From positions 62,001 through 126,000 of the forward strand of contig NZ_QETF01000007.1 of the NCBI RefSeq assembly GCF_003129565.1: a stretch of 64,000 bases of DNA, given 5' to 3'. Source of the DNA: Salibaculum griseiflavum. GTDB lineage: Bacteria > Pseudomonadota > Alphaproteobacteria > Rhodobacterales > Rhodobacteraceae. Under the pieces are notes generated by a model. The model had not been told where the DNA came from. It did not search any database and saw only the letters and a program-made list of their open reading frames with translations. Both the position numbers and the translations under genes were made by a program. Position 1 is the stretch's first letter. The number at the start of each line of letters is the position of its first letter. Shown one piece after another: positions 58,739 to 64,000 of this stretch.

Positions 58739-58773
58739 AACGGCCATGCCCGCGCAGGCGTGGCCGTTTTCTT
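58739..58773 (+). terminator. Rho-independent terminator after the cytochrome gene
   Basis: AACGGCCATGCC pairs with GGCGTGGCCGTT (one G-T pair) across a CGCGCA loop, followed by TTCTT. It begins 22 bases after the stop. Confidence 0.85.
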
Positions 58774-58863
58774 GTCCAGGGACACGTTCACCTCACTTTC
58801 GCGTCAACCGGATTGTCTTGCGGGTCGGTCTTGGCGACAAGGGCCGAAACCGAGGACTGACCG

Positions 58864-59487
58864 ATGCTCGATGCCGCCGCCCGCAAGGTGATTGATCCGC
58901 CGCTGAACGTGGCCGGGCGGCGCGTGGCCGCGCTGGGGATCGGGGCGGATACGGTGACGATCCTCGGGTTGGTCATTGGCCTCTTTGCGGCGCTTCTGAT
59001 CGCGCTGGGCCAGCCGCTCCTCGCGCTGGTCCCCTTGTTGTTGTCCCGCCTTGCCGACGGGCTGGACGGGGCGATTGCCCGTGCCACCGAGAAAACGGAT
59101 TTCGGCGGCTATCTCGATATCACGAGCGATTTCCTTTTCTATGGCGCGGTGCCGCTGGGTTTCGTGCTGTCCGATCCGGGTGCCAATGGCGTTGCCGGTG
59201 CGTTCCTGCTGGTCAGTTTCTATTTCAATGGAACCAGTTTTCTGGGCTACGCGATCCTTGCGGAACGGCGCGGCATCGAAACAACAACCCAAGGTGTGAA
59301 ATCTCTCTATTTCTCGAACGGCTTGCTCGAAGGAACGGAAACGATCCTGTTCTTCGTTCTTATTTGCTTGTTCCCCTCCGCCTTCGCGCCTCTGGCCTGG
59401 ATATTTGGAGCGCTCTGTTTCGCGACCGCGGGGCTTCGTATCCTTTCTGCCCGCACTGTCTTCTCACGAACAAAGGACCAGACATGA
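58864..59487 (+). CDS. ynjF: YnjF-like CDP-alcohol phosphatidyltransferase
   Basis: A 207-residue integral membrane enzyme. The signature D(x)2DG(x)2AR(x)8G(x)3D(x)3D is present as DGLDGAIARATEKTDFGGYLDITSD (spread over residues about 64-88), giving all four acidic metal ligands. About six hydrophobic segments. The family joins an alcohol to a CDP-linked group. Its stop overlaps the ATG of the next gene (ATGA), coupling it to the importer. E. coli ynjF, of the same length, also lies in the ynjBCD cluster. Donor and acceptor unknown. Confidence 0.87.
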   Translation: MLDAAARKVIDPPLNVAGRRVAALGIGADTVTILGLVIGLFAALLIALGQPLLALVPLLLSRLADGLDGAIARATEKTDFGGYLDITSDFLFYGAVPLGFVLSDPGANGVAGAFLLVSFYFNGTSFLGYAILAERRGIETTTQGVKSLYFSNGLLEGTETILFFVLICLFPSAFAPLAWIFGALCFATAGLRILSARTVFSRTKDQT

Positions 59488-60683
59488 AATACCTCTCGCT
59501 TGCAGCGGCGCTCCTGATGCCGTTTGCCGCTTCGGCTACGCCAAACCCTTCCGACTGGGAGGCTGTCCTTCAGGAGGCCGAGGGCCAGACGGTCTATTGG
59601 AATGCCTGGGGCGGATCGACCACCACCAACGATTTCATCGCCTGGGTGGGCGAACGCGTGTCCGAAGACCACGGCGTGACGCTGGAGCATGTCAAGCTGA
59701 CGGATACGGCGGACGCCGTCACGCGCGTGCTGAGTGAGAAACAGGCCGGAGAGGACACTGACGGCGCGATCGACCTGATCTGGATCAACGGTGCCAATTT
59801 CGCGGCCATGAAGGAAGCCGGGCTACTTTTTGGCCCCTTCGCCGAGGATTTGCCGAACTGGGCCTATGTAGACACTGAGGGCAAGACCGTTCAGACTGAC
59901 TTCACCGTGCCGGTCGAGGCCTATGAGAGCCCCTGGGCCATGGCGCAGGTCGTGTTCATGTATGATACCGCCGATATCGCGGCGCCCTTCGGGTCGATGA
60001 CCGGAATTTTGGAATGGTCCAAGGCCAATCCCGGTCGTTTCACCTATCCGCAGCCGCCGGATTTTCTCGGCACCACCTTCCTGAAGCAGGCTCTGGTCGA
60101 TCTGGTGGAGGATCCGTCGGTCCTGTCACAACCGGTCGAGGATGCGACCTATGAAGATGTTACCGCGCCGCTCTGGGCCTTTCTGGAAGAGTTGACGCCG
60201 ACCCTCTGGCGCGAGGGGCGTGCCTATCCGCAGACTGGACCGGCGCAGTTGCAACTGATCGCGGATGGCGAAGTCGACATGGCCATTTCCTTCAGCCCCG
60301 GCGAAGCGACGGCGGCGATCGCGAACTACCAGCTGCCCGACACAGTGCGGACTTTCGTGCTGGATAAGGGCACGATCGGCAATGCCAGTTTCGTGGCCAT
60401 TCCGTACAATTCCGGGTCCGCTGCCGGAGCCATGGTGGTCGCGAACTTCCTGATGTCGCCCGAGGCGCAATTGCGGGCGCAAGACCCGGAGGTTCTGGGC
60501 TATGGCACCGTGCTGGCCATGGACAAGCTGCCCGAGGCAGATCGTGCTGCATTCGAGGCGCTCGATCTGGGCATCGCCACGCTTTCGCCGGCCGAGCTCG
60601 GTAAGGTGCAGGATGAGCCGCATCCCAGCTGGATGACCCGCATCGCAGAGGATTGGGCGGCGCGCTACGGCACCGCTCAGTGA
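59484..60683 (+). CDS. ynjB: YnjB-like ABC transporter substrate-binding protein
   Basis: A 399-residue periplasmic protein. The signal peptide is residues 1-18 (YLSLAAALLMPFAASA). The binding fold resembles the iron/thiamine/spermidine class (YWNAWGGSTTTNDFIAW; LIWINGANF; PWAMAQVVFMYD). AAAGGA lies 6 bases before the ATG at 59484. Part of ynjFBCD. The ligand is unknown; the aromatic-rich pocket segments do not identify it. Confidence 0.9.
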   Translation: MKYLSLAAALLMPFAASATPNPSDWEAVLQEAEGQTVYWNAWGGSTTTNDFIAWVGERVSEDHGVTLEHVKLTDTADAVTRVLSEKQAGEDTDGAIDLIWINGANFAAMKEAGLLFGPFAEDLPNWAYVDTEGKTVQTDFTVPVEAYESPWAMAQVVFMYDTADIAAPFGSMTGILEWSKANPGRFTYPQPPDFLGTTFLKQALVDLVEDPSVLSQPVEDATYEDVTAPLWAFLEELTPTLWREGRAYPQTGPAQLQLIADGEVDMAISFSPGEATAAIANYQLPDTVRTFVLDKGTIGNASFVAIPYNSGSAAGAMVVANFLMSPEAQLRAQDPEVLGYGTVLAMDKLPEADRAAFEALDLGIATLSPAELGKVQDEPHPSWMTRIAEDWAARYGTAQ

Positions 60684-60684
60684 C

Positions 60685-62361
60685 GTGCTGCGCCATGTTC
60701 CCCTTCTGACGCTGGTCGTCATGCTCGGCCCGGTGGTGGCCGGGCTGTGGGGAACAGTGTTGCCCGCCTTCGGTCATCTGCCGGGGGCGGGTCTGACCGG
60801 CCCATCGCTGGTTGCCATGCGCGATCTGCTGGATTGGCCTGGTCTGCGGCAGGCGGTGGGGCTGTCTGTCGTTCCCGGACTTCAGGCCACTGTCCTGTCG
60901 CTGGCGATTGTCGTGCTGGTGACTGCGGGATGGTCCGGCACCCGTGCCTTCGGTGTCTTGCAGCGGCTCCTTGCGCCGATCCTCTCGGTGCCGCATGCCG
61001 CCGCGGCCTTCGGCCTGGCCTTCCTGATCGCCCCGTCTGGCTGGATCAGCCGCCTGTTTTCCCCCTGGCTTACCGGATGGGGGCGCCCGCCCGACCTGTT
61101 GGTCTTGCAGGACCCCGCCGGCTTGGCAATGACCCTGGGTCTTGTTGCCAAGGAGGTGCCATTCCTCTTGTTGATGACATTGGCAGCACTGGGGCAGGTT
61201 CGGCAGGAACAGAGACTGAAAACAGCACGAACGCTGGGCTATGACCGTGTTACCGGGTGGCTGAAGACCGTATTCCCCGCTGTCTACCGACAGATCCGCT
61301 TGCCGGTTTACGTGGTGCTTGCCTACTCCATGAGCGTGGTGGACGTCGCGATGATCCTCGGCCCGACGCGGCCGCCCAGCCTGTCAGTCCAGATCGTCAA
61401 GTGGATGGGCGACCCGGACCTGTCCCTGCGCCTGACCGCGGCTGCCGGGGCGATGTTGCAGCTTGGGCTTGTCGTCTTCGCGCTCCTTTTATGGCGGGCC
61501 GGCGAAGCCCTGGTGGCCCGGCTTGGATCGCGCTGGATCGAAACCGGGCAGCGGCACTTCCTGGACCGGCAGATGCGCCGAGCCGGTATCGGCCTTGGCA
61601 CCCTTGCGGCCGGGGTCGTCATGCTGGCCATGGCGGGATTGCTCGTCTGGTCCTTCGCCGGGTTCTGGAGCTTTCCTGCCGTTTTGCCCGACAGTTTCGG
61701 CTTGCGCAGTTGGACCAGACACGGGCCCGGCACGATCACGGCGCTGGGCGAGACTTTCCTCGTGGCGGGCCTCGCGACCGTGATTGCCCTTGCGTTGGTC
61801 CTCGGCTGCCTCGAAGCAGAGCAACGGACCGGGCGCACGATAACGACGCGCGGCCTGTGGTTGCTCTACCTGCCGCTGCTGGTGCCGCAGACGGCCTTTC
61901 TGCCCGGTCTTCAGATCCTTTTGCTGCAGGCGGGGGCGGATGTGGGGCGCCTGCCCGTGGTTTTTGCGCACCTGGTCTTCGTCCTGCCTTATGTCTTCCT
62001 TTCCTTGGGTGATCCATGGCGGGCCTGGGACCAACGCAACGCCGTTGTGGCGGCCACCCTGGGCGCGTCGCCGGGCCGGATCTTCTGGCGGGTGCGGATG
62101 CCGATGCTTTTGCGCCCGATACTGACAGCCTTTGCGGTCGGCATGGCGGTCTCTGTCGGGCAATACCTGCCGACGCTCCTGATCGGTGGCGGGCGCGTGG
62201 CAACATTGACGACCGAGGCGGTCGCGCTGGCTTCGGGCGGTGACAGGCGGGCCATCGGGGTCTATGGCATCATGCAGACGCTGGCCGCCCTGCTGCCCTT
62301 TGCGCTGGCGATCATCGTGCCGACACTGGTCTGGCGAAACAGGCGGGGGCTTCATGTCTGA
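60685..62361 (+). CDS. ynjC: YnjC-like ABC transporter permease, two fused halves
   Basis: A 558-residue permease holding two BPD_transp_1 units in tandem with about 12 membrane segments. Each half has an EAA-loop-like cytoplasmic motif (ARTLGYDRVTGWLKTVFP; AATLGASPGRIFWRVRMP). This fused architecture matches thiamine/iron-type permeases and E. coli YnjC. The GTG start at 60685 is 1 base after the ynjB stop. The stop overlaps ynjD. Confidence 0.92.
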   Translation: MLRHVPLLTLVVMLGPVVAGLWGTVLPAFGHLPGAGLTGPSLVAMRDLLDWPGLRQAVGLSVVPGLQATVLSLAIVVLVTAGWSGTRAFGVLQRLLAPILSVPHAAAAFGLAFLIAPSGWISRLFSPWLTGWGRPPDLLVLQDPAGLAMTLGLVAKEVPFLLLMTLAALGQVRQEQRLKTARTLGYDRVTGWLKTVFPAVYRQIRLPVYVVLAYSMSVVDVAMILGPTRPPSLSVQIVKWMGDPDLSLRLTAAAGAMLQLGLVVFALLLWRAGEALVARLGSRWIETGQRHFLDRQMRRAGIGLGTLAAGVVMLAMAGLLVWSFAGFWSFPAVLPDSFGLRSWTRHGPGTITALGETFLVAGLATVIALALVLGCLEAEQRTGRTITTRGLWLLYLPLLVPQTAFLPGLQILLLQAGADVGRLPVVFAHLVFVLPYVFLSLGDPWRAWDQRNAVVAATLGASPGRIFWRVRMPMLLRPILTAFAVGMAVSVGQYLPTLLIGGGRVATLTTEAVALASGGDRRAIGVYGIMQTLAALLPFALAIIVPTLVWRNRRGLHV

Positions 62362-62989
62362 CGGGTTGGTTCTAGAGAATGTCCGCATCACCGATGGCGG
62401 GGCAACGCTGATCGAGGTCGATTGCACTGTCGCGCCGGGCGAGGTGCTGACGATCATGGGGCCGTCCGGCGTCGGGAAATCGACGCTTCTGTCCTTTGTG
62501 ACCGGGACACTGGACCGCGTCTTCAGGGCGACCGGTCGGGTTCTGCTGGATGGCGAGGATATCACCGGGCGTCCGCCGCATCTGCGGCAGGTTGGCATCC
62601 TCTACCAGGACGACATCCTGTTTCCGCATATGAGCGTTGGCCAGAACCTCGCTTTTGGGATGGCGCCGGGCGGAAACCGGGCAGACCGGCGGGCGCGGAT
62701 CGCCCAAGCCTTGTCAGAGATCGGCCTGAAGGGGTTCGAGGGCCGCGACCCCGCGACCCTTTCGGGAGGACAGGCCGCACGGGTGCAGCTGCTGCGCGTG
62801 CTGTTGTCTGAGCCGAAGGCCTTGCTTCTGGACGAGGCCTTTTCCCGGCTCGATACGAGCCGACGGGCGCAGATCCGGGAATTGGTCTTTGACATGGCGC
62901 GGGCGCGCGACTTGCCTGTCCTTATGGTTACCCACGACGAGGACGATGCCCGGGCCGCTGGCGGCCCGGTTATCCTGCTTGGTGAATAG
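62354..62989 (+). CDS. ynjD: YnjD-like ABC transporter ATP-binding protein
   Basis: A 211-residue ATPase. Walker A GPSGVGKSTLL is at residues about 36-46, the signature TLSGGQAARVQLLR near 135-148, Walker B ALLLDEAFSRLD near 156-167 and the H-loop MVTHDEDDA. Start ATG 62354 (MSDGLVLENV) lies 8 bases inside the ynjC end. Slightly short for an importer ATPase because it lacks a C-terminal regulatory domain. Confidence 0.93.
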   Translation: MSDGLVLENVRITDGGATLIEVDCTVAPGEVLTIMGPSGVGKSTLLSFVTGTLDRVFRATGRVLLDGEDITGRPPHLRQVGILYQDDILFPHMSVGQNLAFGMAPGGNRADRRARIAQALSEIGLKGFEGRDPATLSGGQAARVQLLRVLLSEPKALLLDEAFSRLDTSRRAQIRELVFDMARARDLPVLMVTHDEDDARAAGGPVILLGE

Positions 62990-62992
62990 ACC

Positions 62993-63502
62993 CTATTCCG
63001 CCGCGTTTCGCTTGGGCAGGGTCCAGTTGGGGCGAACGAAATGGCAGGTGTAGCCGTTGGGAACACGCTGCAAATAGTCCTGGTGCTCCGGCTCTGCCTC
63101 CCAGAAATCGCCGACCGGCGCGACCTCGGTCACGACCTTGCCTGGCCAAAGGCCAGAGGCCTCGACATCCTTGATCGTGTCGAGCGCAATCTCGCGCTGG
63201 CGGGCATCGGTGTAGTAGATGGCCGAGCGATAGCTCATCCCGATATCATTGCCCTGACGGTTCGGGGTGGTCGGGTCATGGATCTGGAAGAAGAATTCCA
63301 AGATTTGCCGATAGCTGAGCGTATCGGGGTCGTAGATAATCTCGATCCCCTCGGCGTGGGTGCCGTGATTGCGGTAGGTCGCGTTGGGCACGTCGCCCCC
63401 GGTATAGCCGACACGGGTGGACATCACGCCGGGCATCTTGCGGATGAGCTCCTGCATGCCCCAGAAGCACCCCCCGGCCAGAACTGCACGATCTTCAGCC
63501 AT
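62993..63502 (-). CDS. msrA: Cytosolic peptide-methionine (S)-S-oxide reductase MsrA
   Basis: A 169-residue MsrA beginning [18 protein letters not shown], with the catalytic Cys in GCFWG. The motifs [21 protein letters not shown] and the substrate-binding [16 protein letters not shown] follow. No leader peptide, unlike the exported MsrA at 2470-3132, whose motif is GCFWC. The ATG at 63502 shares a base with the msrB stop (TGATG). Converges on ynjD with 3 bases between stops. Confidence 0.95.
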   Translation of the reverse strand: MAEDRAVLAGGCFWGMQELIRKMPGVMSTRVGYTGGDVPNATYRNHGTHAEGIEIIYDPDTLSYRQILEFFFQIHDPTTPNRQGNDIGMSYRSAIYYTDARQREIALDTIKDVEASGLWPGKVVTEVAPVGDFWEAEPEHQDYLQRVPNGYTCHFVRPNWTLPKRNAAE

Positions 63503-63948
63503 CAGATATCCTCCACCTGGTCCAGATAGGCACCATAGCCTTCGGACTCCATCTCGTCACGCGGGACGAAGCGAAGCGCAGCACCGTTGATGCAATAGCG
63601 CAGCCCGCCATGTTCGGGCGGGCCGTCGGGAAAGACATGGCCGAGGTGACTGTCACCATGGGTCGAGCGAACCTCGGTGCGCACCGTGCCGAGGCTGTCA
63701 TCCATAAGCTCGTTGATATGGGCGGGCTCGATCGGCTTGGTGAAGCTGGGCCAGCCGCAGCCGGACTCATACTTGGCCGAGGACGCAAAAAGCGGTTCGC
63801 CCGAGACGATATCGACGTAGATACCTGGCTCCTTGTTCTCCAGATACGGGCCGGTCCAGGGCCGTTCGGTGCCGTTTTCCTGCGTCACGCGGTATTGTTC
63901 CGGCGTCAGCCGGGCGACGGCATCGTCTGTCTTGCGATAAGTGGTCAT
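63502..63948 (-). CDS. msrB: Peptide-methionine (R)-S-oxide reductase MsrB
   Basis: A 148-residue MsrB. The catalytic Cys is in [13 protein letters not shown], and [11 protein letters not shown] carries the probable resolving Cys. The two CxxC zinc pairs seen in many MsrB proteins are absent (SGEPLFAS), so it is the zinc-free form. Start ATG 63948 has AAAGGAG 6 bases upstream; a GTG two codons earlier is less likely. First gene of msrB-msrA. Confidence 0.95.
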   Translation of the reverse strand: MTTYRKTDDAVARLTPEQYRVTQENGTERPWTGPYLENKEPGIYVDIVSGEPLFASSAKYESGCGWPSFTKPIEPAHINELMDDSLGTVRTEVRSTHGDSHLGHVFPDGPPEHGGLRYCINGAALRFVPRDEMESEGYGAYLDQVEDI

Positions 63949-64000
63949 CGGCACTCCTTTCCTCGGCGAGAATATGGGCCTGATGATCAGGAATGCCAGT

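Overview
The window is a GC-rich, densely packed chromosomal segment from an alphaproteobacterium, most likely a marine Rhodobacterales (Roseobacter-type) species. Supporting evidence: the RegB/SenC/RegA redox system, alphaproteobacterial AddAB, a HemD-Mic60-HemY heme/membrane locus, the tsaE-amgK-murU-addBA order, parS sites inside rsmG and mnmG, and many 1-4 base start/stop overlaps (ATGA, TGATG). No CRISPR array, insertion sequence, integrase or prophage gene was seen. The accessory content is modest.

Layout. 1-6250: the 3' end of an AcuI-type oxidoreductase, an overlapping pair of a sulfotransferase-like protein and a class IV aminotransferase, an exported MsrA, and a sugar kinase overlapping malic enzyme. 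6378-13232: mutS, grpE and hrcA, then rph-rdgB-hemW. 13193-23787 is the conserved replication-origin neighbourhood: parB, parA, rsmG, mnmG, mnmE and rho read leftward, and maf, aroE, coaE and dnaQ read rightward, away from a 513-base non-coding gap that is the best oriC candidate. Two perfect parS palindromes lie inside rsmG and at the mnmG start codon. 23784-31343: fxsA, a Tim44-like gene, mltA, smr, an MFS transporter, a lipoprotein hydrolase, hslUV with a heat-shock-type promoter, and trxA. 31406-39806: a leftward operon joining tRNA modification (tsaE), cell-wall recycling (amgK, murU) and double-strand break repair (addB, addA).

39844-45307: a PAS sensor gene broken by a single in-frame TAG, regB, senC, regA, a LysR regulator, and a divergent 53-residue ORF behind a perfect inverted repeat. 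45352-52385: HD hydrolase, GT8 glycosyltransferase, ahcY, a DUF2853 gene, a probable 6S RNA gene (ssrS) ending opposite a DUF1761 membrane protein gene, EVE, YciI, gpsA and tsaD. 52443-56141: hemD, mic60-like, hemY and tRNA-Thr(CGT). 56229-64000: a DUF1045 gene and phnM without other C-P lyase genes, a class I cytochrome c, a ynjF-ynjB-ynjC-ynjD module (CDP-alcohol phosphotransferase plus ABC importer), and msrB-msrA.

How they work together: most genes are housekeeping. The origin block couples replication, segregation (ParAB-parS), tRNA wobble modification (MnmEG) and transcription termination. RegBA/SenC would control respiratory energy genes. HrcA, GrpE, HslUV, SecB and TrxA serve protein quality control. 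The least explained items are the ynjFBCD module, the sulfotransferase-aminotransferase pair, the LysR-linked small ORF and the interrupted PAS sensor.
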